Origin: Adiantum capillus-veneris
Lineage: Eukaryota > Streptophyta > Polypodiopsida > Polypodiales > Pteridaceae
DNA: 64,000 nucleotides
Direction: 5' to 3'
Assembly (NCBI GenBank): GCA_014529385.2
Contig: CM043959.1
Span: 13,238,809-13,302,808 of the forward strand
The translations under genes were made by a program, and so were the position numbers. Below, piece by piece: positions 54,778-64,000 of the stretch; within the stretch, counting starts at the first letter, position 1; every line of letters starts with the position of its first letter. Below the pieces are notes generated by a model. It searched no databases. It was not told the origin of the DNA and saw only the letters and a program-made list of their open reading frames with translations.

Positions 54778-56340
54778 ATGGCTTGAGGCAAAGATCAGTC
54801 GACTTCCTCTGCATCCGGAGATAAGGGAAGGGATAACAACAAAGAATCCCGTAAGGAGTATGGCCCACCTCGGTCTACTCAGGCGAAGCGTCGAGAGATG
54901 GAGCATCGCCAATTGATCGGCGATGCAACAAAGATGATGCTCAATTTTACCAAGGACACGAAAATGGCAAAATATATCAGCAAGACCTCTTTGGAGGAAG
55001 TACACGCGCAATGGCGGCAAACCAAAAACCACCCAAGAAACCTCCTACTCCCATGATGTACACAAAGCAAGAATTAGAAGAGGTGGTTGATGCACAAATT
55101 GCTCAGTTTTTGACGTGCAAAACAAAGCTAAAAAGCACGGTAAAAAGCAGAAGAAGGCACTAACTTCCCGGGCTATTTGGGTTGTCAGTCAACATTTGAA
55201 AAGGCAAAGAAACAGAAGAAGCGTGTTCGATTTGAAGAAGTACCCAGCTCTTCTTCTTCTTCTTCTTCTTCTTCTTCTTCTTCTTCTTCTGATAATTCTT
55301 CTAGCTCATCTTATTCGAGCGAAGAAGACCGCAAACACAAAAAGCGAAGCAAGAAACAACGCTTCGAAACGGGCAAGAAAAACGCAAAGAAGTCTAAATC
55401 TCGCCCAATGTGTGACAGTTCTACAGAGGAGTCGTCTACAGACAGTTTAGACTCTGACGACAGCAACTTTTATGCAAAGAAAAAATTTTACAAAAGCCAA
55501 CCAGTATGACTTTCTGGAAGACAAAAGCAAGAAAGTCCGAGAGTTTAAGGAAGGTGGACAGTCAATTAAATTTGACACGTTTTCTGGTTATAGAGATGCT
55601 TCAAAGGCTTTGTCTTTTGTACAACACTTTGACATCGCTTTCGCGAGAGGGCGTTACTCAGAGCACTCTAAGATTCGAAGAGCTGCCTCTTACTTTAAGG
55701 GGAATGCTCAAACTTGGTGGTCCACGCTTCTATTAAGCAAGACTGCGCCAGTTAAATGGCTGAAATTCAAGAGGCTTTTTATTTCTTCTTGGTTGACTCA
55801 AGAGTATGAACGTGATATACGAACTGCTTGAAACCATCTTTGGATGACCAAGAAAGATACAGTGGACGCTTATTGCGAGAGATTCTGGAGCTCTTCTCTA
55901 CCCGCCTCTTCATTTAAGAAGATCTCGTTCAAGGAACAGATTGAGCGGTTTACCTTGGGTCTACCTACAGAGATCCAAGATCACTGCTTCGAACAGAAGT
56001 CAACTTCTATTCAGGAGTTGATGAGTCATGCGAAAAGGGGTTTTGCCATCCACTTTGGCAGTCTGACTTACCCCACCGATGAGATCATGACACAAAGAGC
56101 TGAACAGACTTCGACAAATGAAAGTAGAAAGAGAAAGAGCAACCCAGAAAAGAAGGATGCACGACCCAAGCTTACTCCTCAGGAGCGGGCTCGCTACATA
56201 AAGGAGGGGAAGTGCTTTGAATGCGGGGAAACTAGGCATATCTCCGTGAAGTGCCCTAGCAAGGCACCGAATGAACAGGATGAAGAAAGGCCAAAAAGTT
56301 CTAAAGCAGCTGAGAGACGTGGCAGAAAAGGCAGATAAAA
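54778..56340 (+). pseudogene. Family-A gag (plus copy)
   Basis: The N-terminus reads M-A, a stop, then GKDQSTSSASGDKGRDNN. A Ser-rich stretch from a (TTC)n repeat (55252-55290) follows. The capsid begins YDFLEDKSKKVREFKEGG, with FKGNAQTWWSTLLL; then come [17 protein letters not shown] and [10 protein letters not shown] and the zinc knuckle CFECGETRHISVKCP with all metal ligands kept. Frames change at about 55185, 55490 and 55830. It ends in a TAA near 56336. Confidence 0.88.
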
Positions 56341-56987
56341 ATCAGAACTGGTACCACATCGCGTGGGGCCTGAGCCGAATCAAATCAATGAAAGTACAAA
56401 CTTTGCTACTTTTGGGGCAAAGTGAAAGATCAGGAAGCTCTTTTGAAGGAGCCAAGGCCAACTTCTTGAATTGGCGGCTCGATTTGGAATTACGCCCGAT
56501 AGGCTGAGGCCACAGGTGGAGGTAGTTCGAGTGGCACCCGAACGGGATGTTGCCATTACACCGAGCATTGTCAAACTTCGTTTGTAATGATAGGGGTGTT
56601 TAGGGCACGAGGAGTTTTACGTATTTGCCTTCGAAGGTTGTGACGTTCTACTCGAAATACCTTGGTACCACAACAACAACGCCGTGGGTGACTACCGGGC
56701 CGAGAAAGCGACTTTGACAAATGAAGGGCTCAGAGATTGCACTTGATGAACTTCAGTTTCTTTACTCATTTTTTTTGGGAGAAAATTGAACGATGGATAA
56801 AGGTCAAATATGTTTTGGACCTAAACAAAAGAACGCCAAGATTTTCTCCACACACATGCTAATTGCTTTACAGAGGGTCTGTCAAACGAGTTACCACCCG
56901 CTCGTCCTGAGAATTATACTGATGCCATGGAGCACACCACCGAACCCCCGACCTTACAGTGTGAGCTGAGCCCAAAACAAAGAGATT
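56341..56987 (+). pseudogene. Family-A protease region, severely decayed (plus copy)
   Basis: Fragments such as EGAKANFLNWRLDLELRP and [12 protein letters not shown] show the protease and the protease-RT linker, but with multiple stops and missing pieces. The Asp-x-Gly active site is not recoverable. Confidence 0.75.
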
Positions 56988-57540
56988 ATGAACCAAGTGA
57001 AAGACCTCTTGGAAAAGGGTCTTGTCCAGCCTAGAACTTCACCGTTTTGCTCTCAAGTGTTGTTGGTTTTGAAGAGAGACGGATCTTGGAGAATGTGCAT
57101 TGATTATAGAGCTCTCAACAAAATCACCATCAAGAACAGATTTTCGATTCCTAGGATCGATGATATACTTGACAAATTACAGGGATCCTCGTGTTTTAGC
57201 AGGATTGATTTGAAGAGTGGATATCATCAAATCCGAATCGTGCCGGAAGACTTCTACAAGACAGCCTTTCGCATGACTTTTGGGTTATTTGAGTTTTTGG
57301 TGATGCCTTTTGGATTGACCAATGCTCTTGCAACATTTAACCGGATGATGGACAGGATTTTCGAGAGTACAGGCTATTTGTTGGCACTTTCTTTGACGAT
57401 ATCATTGTTTTCTCCAAGGATGAGGCAAAACACTAGGATCATCTGCTTCAAGTCTTTCAGGCATTACGAGATCACAAGTTAGTGGTTAATGCAAAGAAAA
57501 GTGAATTTTTCCTACCAGAGATATACTTTTTAGGACACAT
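56988..57540 (+). pseudogene. Family-A reverse transcriptase (plus copy)
   Basis: The frame 56988-57482 reads [50 protein letters not shown] and [20 protein letters not shown]. At about 57360 a frameshift takes the FFDD catalytic block (read in another frame near 57390) out of line. LGHIVSASRSADGS-type sequence follows. Confidence 0.9.
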
Positions 57541-58275
57541 TGTGTCAGCAAGCAGGAGTGCAGATGGATCCGACCAAGATAGAGACTATCCGTGATTGGC
57601 CCGATTTTAAGAATGTCCATGAAGTTAGAAGCTTCTTGGGATTGTGTTCGTACTATAGGCGGTTCATTCAAAAGTTTGCAAAGGTTGCTTCCCCTTTGCA
57701 TATCTTGACACAGATAGGAGTCCCTTTCTCGTGTGGACCCACAAACGTAACTGCCTTTCAGACTTTGAAAGAGAAATTGACTACGGGACCAGTTTTGACT
57801 TTGCCGGACTTGCAAGCATCACAATATACTTGTGGTCGTAGTCTGGATGCGGTCTTAATGCAAGAAGGCCAATGTCATTGCCTACGATAGCCGATTGTTT
57901 TCAAGGCTAGAATTGACAACAGAGAATTGTGAGAAAGAGCTTTTGGTGGCTATCCATGCTCTTACTCAGTGGCGACATTACCTACTCGGAGCCGATTTTA
58001 CGGTTTTCACAGATGATGTGAGTTTACGCTACTTCTTGTCACGGAAGCAGCTATTGGAAAAAGCAGATGCGGTGGGCAAACATCTTGTCACGATTTACTT
58101 CGGGATTGTCCATGTGCAGGGACAGAAGAAATTGGTGGCAAATACTTTGTCCCGAAAGCCGTTGATTCTGGCTATTTCCGCGATACATCATAGGAACTTC
58201 GAGGATATGGTCAGCCAGTACGCCACAGAACAGATTTTGCAGATGTATTCAGTTGAATACAGAAAGGGAAGATAG
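57541..58275 (+). pseudogene. Family-A RT end and RNase H (plus copy)
   Basis: The frame 57540-57890 has [20 protein letters not shown] and LKEKLTTGPVLTLPDL. After a frame change, RNase H at 57895-58275 has [18 protein letters not shown] and FTDDVSLRYFL, where His of the TDH triad is changed to Asp. A LVANTLSRKP ending follows. Non-functional. Confidence 0.88.
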
Positions 58276-58620
58276 TAGCGGATTATTCCATTCGGGATGA
58301 CTACTTGATGAAGAAAACCATGTTGTGCGTTGCACAATCATTGAAGGGAAAAGGTTCTAACCGCATGCCACTATCCGCCGTTTACGAGTCCCCGATGCAT
58401 TGCTACCACCTCAAAAGAGGTAGAGAGATACTTTTTTTTTACCGAGACTCAAAAAGGATGTGGACGAGTTTGTGCGCAGTTGCTTGGTATGCCCGAAGAT
58501 CAAGTTTGACAGGCATAAAGCACAAGAATTGTTACAGCCTTTTACCCATATCCACCCGCCCTGGGAAAGTATTGCAATGGATTTCATCTCCCGAGAACAC
58601 AGCGTGGGCATGATTGTTTA
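58276..58620 (+). pseudogene. Family-A integrase N-terminal fragment (plus copy)
   Basis: Follows RNase H. Pieces such as MHCYHLKRGREILFFYRDSK and SLTGIKHKNCYSLLPI correspond to the zinc-binding and early core region. The catalytic core and chromodomain are absent. Confidence 0.65.
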
Positions 58621-58734
58621 TTGCTACCTACATTGCTGATAAATCATGGTCTAAGATCCGAATGAATGTTGAATGTCATGTGATGTCTTGTGATGTCGTG
58701 CGATGTGACTGCCAATTGGTACATGTGCTACATG
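58621..58734 (+). other. Family-A 3' internal non-coding region
   Basis: Contains a small run of GATGTCNTGTGATGTC-type repeats. Its reverse complement occurs at 32840-32920 in the inverted copy, so it belongs to the element. Confidence 0.75.
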
Positions 58735-58958
58735 TGTGTTCCTAGTACGTAGGTACTAACAGTCAGTGTCTGCTAAGACGGTTTATGGCCTCTGTATGTT
58801 TTGCAGGCGTAATCGAGGGCGATTACAATGCTTTCAAGAGGGGGGTGTGTTCCTAGTACGTAGGTACTAACAGTCAGTGTCTGCTAAGACGGTTTATGGC
58901 CTCTGTATGTTTTGCAGGCGTAATCGAGGGCGATTACAATGCTTTCAAGAGGGGGGTA
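58735..58958 (+). repeat. 111-bp tandem duplication including the polypurine tract
   Basis: TGTGTTCCTAGTACGTAGG starts units at 58735 and 58846. Each ends in GCTTTCAAGAGGGGGGT. Only the second copy adjoins the LTR. The inverted copy at 32713 has a single unit. Confidence 0.9.
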
Positions 58959-59686
58959 TGTCACAAAGTGATGACGTGGCTGCCCGAAACCCTAATTCTA
59001 CTAAAACCCTAACCCTAAAATCAAAAACCCTAATTCTGTTGAAACCCTAATCCTAAAATCAAAAACCCTAATTCTGCTGGAGTCCTAACCCTAACCCTAA
59101 TCCATATTTGGTGACGTGGCAGGCTGACACGTGGCCTACTCTATGGACACCAAAGTGATTTACGGAAAGCTGGGCAGATTTTGGCTTTTGCTTTTAGTCA
59201 ACGCAAGAGATGAGAGAGAGAGAAGCTTTTGCTTTTATTTTATAAAAGCATAGAAGAATGAGAGAGAAAAAGCTTCTGCTTTATTTTAAAAGCTTTTGAT
59301 TGGACAACTTTTTGGAACTTGCTTTATTTTATAAACAAGAGAGAGAGAAAGAGCCTTTGCTTTATTTATGGGCTTTTGATTTTCAGCTTTTGGGGCTCTG
59401 CTTTTGGCATCCCTTGTAACTTTAAATAAGTGAGCAGGCCTCTCACAACTCAGAGCATCTGGACACAGAGTCTGAGTGTGAGCGCCTGTCCGCACTCTTG
59501 TACTTCGAACTCAAATTAATACAAAAAGAAATATCAAAAGGGGCGCTAGTCTTTGGGGCCAATATCTCTAGGCACGGAACTCCGCCGGGCCACTGTTGAA
59601 TCAATTGTGAACTGTGAGCTGTTTTGAAGTGGTTATTTGGTGTTGTCGTGGTAGATTCTTGACTTGGAGTGTCCAAGTCTGTTACA
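58959..59686 (+). repeat. Family-A 3' LTR (plus copy)
   Basis: 728 bp, partner of 53967-54708, with the telomere-like cluster at 58985-59105. It ends GTCTGTTACA and is followed by the GCTCT target duplication. Confidence 0.93.
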
Positions 59687-59691
59687 GCTCT

Positions 59692-60465
59692 TCATTTGAC
59701 TAATGTACAGTTATGTGGGTTCATGCACGATTGGCGAGGCAAGAGCCTCTTGCACAGGTACTGGATTAGCTAGTTGCTAATCCCCCGCAGGTACAAGTGA
59801 ATTCGGAGAGGTTTCACGTGAGAAATCTCGTCCGATTCAAAGGGCAAGTAGCCATACAGGTGCGGGAGCTCGAGGACTTGCTACGGATGTGACCGGCTCA
59901 CGAAACGGAGCCCAAAACAGGGAATTACAGCCTGCTGTGTATTTTTGCAGGTTTAGGGTTTTGGCCCTAAACGGTCCCTAATACCTCCAGGAGGTCCGGG
60001 AACGCAAGGGGGCCGTTGTAGAGGTGATCTATCGCATTTTCGGGGCAGAAAACAGAGAATTCCGCATGCTGCAGATTCTGGCCAGGTTTTGCAAAGTGTC
60101 CGTATGCATTGGGAAAGTCATATATTGCGTGGGGATACTGTCTGTGAAGCGTCCTAGTATAGTTATGCTGCCGAAATCGGGCCAGAACAGGAGGATTTCA
60201 GCCCAGATTATGCAGGACAGCTTATAGGAAATCACAGGTTTTATTCCCTCTGTTAAAATATAAAGAAATACCGAAAGGGACACCAATTTTGAGGCCTACA
60301 GGTTGTCGGCGTCTGCTCGGAGCATTCTAGCTTCCGAGCCGTGTGTGTGCGTAAGTGTTAATTCCCGTCTCACAGATTCCCTTTGCAAAGTGCTCTGTGT
60401 GTGTGTGTATAAAGTAACGAATTTCGGGTGAAAGCCAAAGCCTACCGCCCTACGGGCCGGTTTCA
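59692..60465 (+). repeat. Family-B 3' LTR, second part
   Basis: Resumes after the family-A insertion with TCATTTGACTAATGTACAG and ends GGGCCGGTTTCA. Total length with the first part is about 1.6 kb, close to the solo LTR. A frame of 66 codons at 60024-60227 is shared with other B-type LTR copies. Confidence 0.9.
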
Positions 60466-60470
60466 GCTAA

Positions 60471-60719
60471 TATGTTCAATTGCAGGCTGCCCACTCAAAG
60501 GGCCCAGACCAACTCTTTTGAATGCTTTAAAACCCCTGGAAAATTCATCTACAAATGTAATGAAATGAACATATTCTTGCACACACACTTTCCAGGCCTG
60601 CCAAGATGCACTCACGTCACATTAATGGATGCAAGGCCTACATAGACTCCTTCGCGTAAAAGCACCTGCTTTGCCAAAAAGCAACTCCCTGAAACAACTG
60701 CATTTACTTAAAGTACTGA
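60471..60719. other. Spacer between elements B and D
   Basis: Presumably host sequence continuous with 30032-31205 before B inserted. No TASH3 exon was recognised. Confidence 0.4.
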
Positions 60720-60724
60720 GAACC

Positions 60725-61101
60725 TGTCACAAACGAGAAGTGACATGCCAAGGAGGACCCCTCCACTTGGATGGTCACGACTCTCCACTATAAAGACATG
60801 CCTCTTCATCAAAAGCCACACTCCTTCGGCAACTAGTCACACCCTTTCACCCAATGGTTGCAACTGTTAATCCAAAGGATGTGTCTTTAGGTCTACAATC
60901 ACGTCTCTTCACCATGAGACGTGTCTTTTCATTGGTGACTTTTCGTCTCCTATATAAAGAGCTTACTATACTCAGTTTCATTGATTCAATCAATCAAACA
61001 CACAATCTCTTAAGTCTCTTGTCAGAGTTATCTTTTCAAGTTATGTTCAGAAACATAGTTAAGAAGTATGAAATACTAGAATTAGGACACAGATCCTCAC
61101 A
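60725..61101 (+). repeat. Family-D 5' LTR
   Basis: 377 bp from TGTCACAAACGAG to GATCCTCACA, with a TATA-like CTATATAAAG near 60950. It aligns from 60838 onward with 63445-63706. Confidence 0.85.
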
Positions 61102-61102
61102 T

Positions 61103-61114
61103 TGGTATCAGAGC
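61103..61114 (+). promoter_or_regulatory. Family-D primer-binding site
   Basis: TGGTATCAGAGC, one base after the LTR. Confidence 0.92.
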
Positions 61115-61646
61115 TAAATTTTTTCCCAACACCCAATGGTTGTGAGCCTCTTACCCTTCCCACTACACTCTAACCCTCTCCCAAAGTTGCATGGAAGCAG
61201 AAGAACGATGGTACACACAATACGATGAGTTTTTCTGTTTCAATTATATAAATAATTGACAAAGACACAGATGTGTGTGTGGCGTACTTGGTGAATTTCG
61301 TGGAAAACTTCTGTTGGTGACCCTTCGTGTGCCCTTTTATCGGGTTGTACCCCTTCGAACCCGTGTGCTCGCACCTCTTCATGCGAAAGGGCACCAAGCC
61401 GGCAGGCTGCCACCTCTTCCCCAATGATTGCACCCCCATCCCACCCCCCCCCCCCCCAAAAAAAAGGGTTGCACATAGGTGTTCCACTTCGCAACACCCT
61501 TTCCTTGGCGTTGACATTCCAAACACTGGCTGCTGAAAACGCTAACGCGAATTGCTGAAAACGCTTACACGCACCTAGTCATTGGGTTTTTACGTAACCA
61601 AGCACTTTTCACAAGCCTCGCATCAATCAATGCTCTCCTGGACCAA
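61115..61646 (+). other. Family-D leader
   Basis: Untranslated leader between primer site and gag. Includes a 14-base C run then an A run near 61444-61466. No coding signal. Confidence 0.5.
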
Positions 61647-63240
61647 TTGCTGATGCAAACCTCTTCACGTACTCACCATACTGCTTCTCGAACTACTCAT
61701 GTTGCTTCTCCACCATCTTCTTCCGAAGCTTTCGTGGATGAACATGAAGAACCAGACCTAACTATTGAGATAGACACTCGTGAACTTCAACTTCTCTATA
61801 AAAATTCTAATGCTACGCAAAAGAAGAAATTGTATGTTAAATTGCCCGAGCCTTACGATGGTCGCCATGACAAGCACGTGCTAGACCAATGGCTGCTCAA
61901 AATAAAGGTATACTTGTCCGATACGGATTTAGTAGAGAGCAAAAAGGTTGCACGTGCTAGTTCTTTGTTGAAAGACACAACATTTCTTTGGTGGCAACGA
62001 CGTGTTGCTGATGGTAAACACACACCTTCTTGGGATAAATTCCAACATGCTATTCGCAAGGCGTTTGAACCTACTAATGCGGATTTCCACGCCCGGTCCT
62101 CTCTTCGCCGCATGATCCAGACTAGTTCCTTGGCCGCGTAAACCACAGAGTTTCAGAACTTAACTCTGGAGATAAAGAATCTCAACCCCTCTGACAAACT
62201 ACATAGAATCATTAACGAGCTTGAGCCAACCCTAAAGGATGATGTTCACAAGTACAACCCTACCACCTTGGATGTTGCAATCGCCTATGTGAAACGTCTT
62301 TGCGATAATTGGCGCCCTGTGAAGAACTTTCTTCCCAGTGACCAATCTTCAACAACGCTTGCTTTTCACACCGCAATCCCAAAAAACGCTATAGCCAAAG
62401 TCCACAGCAACAACAGTCTCATTTCAGGCAGCAAACTATGGTGTCTTATTCAACTTCAAAGTTCTACTCTCAAGATTGACAATCTCAAAGCAGCAAATCT
62501 CTTTCAAATGTTTCACTTGATCCTAGTAAAGGACGTAATTTTTCTCAAGATCGGCGTTTCAATACTCAGCACAACTCTTCTTCAAATACTTCTTCGACTT
62601 CAAAGAAGTATGTACAATGTACAATTTGTGGTGGTGACCATAGATGGTATGAGTGTCCCAAGAGACCAAATCCGTCTAATTTGAAAGGAAATTTCAACAC
62701 GGAAACGTCATCAAATTTCGAACAATTGCTTCTGCTAAGAACAAAGGAAAACCTGTGGTCAATACAATTCGTGTCTCAACGGATTACGACTATCCTTATG
62801 AAGCATGCTCACTGTGATTCTCTAGTTTTGGAGTCCCTCTCAAAGCAAGTTATGAGCCTTCTTGAAACTCTCAATGGTTGATACATCAATGTTTTGGTGG
62901 ATAGTGGTTGGTTTAATAATTTTGTCAACACTCAAATAGTTCCACAGTTTGGCTTGCCAACTTAGAAAACATCTCATTTATATGATGTGGAGTTAGCACA
63001 TGGATCATTTTTAACTTGTGACGAGACAGTGCGCGACAACTACAATTCCATATTTAAAACTATGCAGATCAACCGGATTTCGAGGTCATGCCTTTATCTT
63101 ACCACAACATGATTCTTGGTCAGCATTGGTTGTTCCAATATGATCCAGCTATTAGCCTTCGAGGACATACTATCCATTTGTTCAAAGATGGACGTGATTT
63201 GACTTTACACGGGCGTTATCATGTGAAGCGAATAATTTGA
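61647..63240 (+). pseudogene. Family-D gag and protease remnant
   Basis: Gag starts MLMQTSSRTHHTASRTTH and holds LYVKLPEPYDGRHDKHVLDQ, VARASSLLKDTTFLWWQRRV and WDKFQHAIRKAF, a gypsy-type capsid. A TAA at 62139 is followed in frame by NLTLEIKNLNPSDKLHRIIN. In another frame the zinc knuckle CTICGGDHRWYECP is at about 62622-62660. The protease reads VLVDSGWFNNFVNTQ near 62890 (Asp-Ser-Gly active site kept) and MILGQHWLFQYDP near 63110. Frameshifts separate all parts. Confidence 0.85.
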
Positions 63241-63444
63241 ACCTCGCGTGTACAAGTCAACTAGCATGATATAGTGGATTATGTAACGAATATGATTTCC
63301 AATGCGGATGCAAAAATTATTATTGATAAATTTTTGGATTCATTAACATCTCCCAAATCAATTGATGAGGAAAAAGATAATTTAGAACATGAAGTTTTTC
63401 CAAGTGATACTTCATTAGCAGATCAATATAAAGATATACTCCTC
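63241..63444 (+). other. Family-D internal remnant before the truncated 3' LTR
   Basis: A frame with DAKIIIDKFLDSLTSPKSID and DTSLADQYKDIL is open into the LTR. It could be the C-terminal end of pol joined by the deletion. Not further identified. Confidence 0.4.
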
Positions 63445-63706
63445 ACACCTTTTCACCCAATGATTGGGGCTGTTCGTCCAAAGGATGTGTCTTTATATCT
63501 ACGCTCATGTCTCTTCACCATGAGACGTGTCTTTTCATTCGTAACTCTTCATCTCCTATATAAGGAGCCTATTGTACTCAATTTCATTCATTCAATCAAT
63601 CAAACACACAATCTCTTAAGTCTCCTGCAGAGTTATCTTTTCAAGTTCTGTTCAGACACATAATAAATAAGTATGAAGTACCTGAATTAGAACACACATC
63701 CTCATA
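63445..63706 (+). repeat. Family-D 3' LTR, 5'-truncated
   Basis: 262 bp, aligned with 60838-61101 and ending TCCTCATA (TCCTCACA in the 5' LTR). Confidence 0.85.
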
Positions 63707-63711
63707 GAACC

Positions 63712-64000
63712 CATCGTCATTCATGTGCTTGCCTCTTGCGGGCAACTCTTACCGAGCCCAGAATCTACTCAAACCATGGAATATTCCCATCTTAGTGCTC
63801 ATGTCACACACCTTGTGACAGTAGAATATCCATATCTCTGTCTCTTACTTACAAACTTACAAAACAAATCATCGGCCATGCTCAAAGTCATCCATCCCAT
63901 GACACATCAGAATTGTCCACTCCGGATGGTTGAATACCCCTTCTAGATACTCTCTATGTCCCCCATGCGATGTCACATATCAAAGTACCTGTCTCAGGTG
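63712..64000. other. Unassigned right end
   Basis: No element or gene recognised. The N-terminal TASH3 exons, if present, must lie further right. Confidence 0.4.

Larger units (their letters stand above)
53967..59686 (+). mobile_element. Family-A Ty3/gypsy element, plus strand, complete ends
   Basis: 5.72 kb between GCTCT target duplications (53962-53966 and 59687-59691), inserted in the 3' LTR of element B. LTRs are 53967-54708 and 58959-59686. It has an initiator-Met type primer site, gag, decayed protease, RT, RNase H, the first part of integrase, and a duplicated polypurine region. Most of integrase and the chromodomain are gone, and the frames are broken repeatedly. Confidence 0.93.
31206..60465 (+). 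mobile_element. Family-B Ty3/gypsy element, opened up by four nested insertions
   Basis: Its parts in order are: 5' LTR 31206-32050, continuing at about 44313-44538 after an inverted family-A element; primer site 44539-44555; gag start 44635-44979; a family-C element at 45185-51052; gag and protease 51053-52654; chromodomain 52655-52950; polypurine tract 53107-53121; 3' LTR 53122-53966; a family-A element at 53967-59686; and the rest of the 3' LTR at 59692-60465. The outer flanks are GCTGA (31201-31205) and GCTAA (60466-60470), a 5-bp target duplication with one change. RT, RNase H and the integrase core are absent, deleted at about 52654, so this copy cannot move by itself. Confidence 0.88.
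60725..63706 (+). mobile_element. Family-D gypsy-type element, pol deleted
   Basis: Bounded by GAACC at 60720-60724 and 63707-63711. The 5' LTR is 60725-61101, the primer site TGGTATCAGAGC (initiator tRNA-Met) lies at 61103-61114, and gag with zinc knuckle and a protease remnant follow. The 3' LTR starts only at the equivalent of 60838, so a deletion has removed RT, RNase H, integrase and the first 110 or so bases of the 3' LTR. Confidence 0.85.

Overview
This window is plant nuclear DNA. A split gene with GT-AG introns encodes a clear homologue of the plant TPLATE-complex subunit TASH3. Plant-type telomere-like CCCTAAA motifs occur, and most of the sequence is decayed LTR retrotransposon. 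The very long introns, nested insertions and a Penelope-like element with an N-terminal GIY-YIG nuclease would fit a repeat-rich seed-free plant (for example a lycophyte or fern), but that placement is inference. I saw no bacterial-type operons, CRISPR arrays, rRNA genes or convincing tRNA genes.

The one well supported host gene is TASH3 on the minus strand. Thirteen exons between 30031 and 7673 join into a continuous 661-residue C-terminal part ending in an SH3 domain and a stop codon. The N-terminal exons are not in the window. One 16.9 kb intron (8508-25392) holds a Ty3/gypsy fragment (family A), minus-strand LTR pieces, a permuted Penelope-like element (22532 to about 14090) split by a gypsy element (family E, 14426-20719), and an L1-like fragment fused to a gag remnant. 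The 2.3 kb intron before it (27225-29554) holds a decayed DEAH-box helicase copy on the opposite strand.

Left of TASH3 (1-7672) are an unrecognised ORF with a probable 84-bp intron, a decayed transposon-like gene (1499-3511, minus), a Ty1/copia pol remnant (4680-5970, plus) and a 73-bp tandem duplication.

From 31206 to 60465 lies one gypsy element, family B, opened up by later insertions. Its 5' LTR is interrupted by an inverted family-A element (32051 to about 44312), which itself carries an L1 LINE (33682-40408). Its gag is interrupted by a non-autonomous LTR element, family C (45185-51052), which carries a solo family-B LTR (46504-48048). Its 3' LTR is interrupted by a second, plus-strand family-A element (53967-59686). 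Target-site duplications (TSDs) support the layout: GCTGA/GCTAA for B, TCCTG for C, TCCAG for the solo LTR, GCTCT for the plus-strand A copy, and a 16-bp duplication with one mismatch for the L1. The B gag reading frame becomes continuous again once C is removed.

Right of B is a fifth, internally deleted gypsy element, family D (60725-63706, TSD GAACC). The last 290 bases are unassigned. Every mobile-element gene seen is broken by stops, frameshifts or deletions, so the interest here is structural and evolutionary. The family letters A to F are local labels used only in this report.
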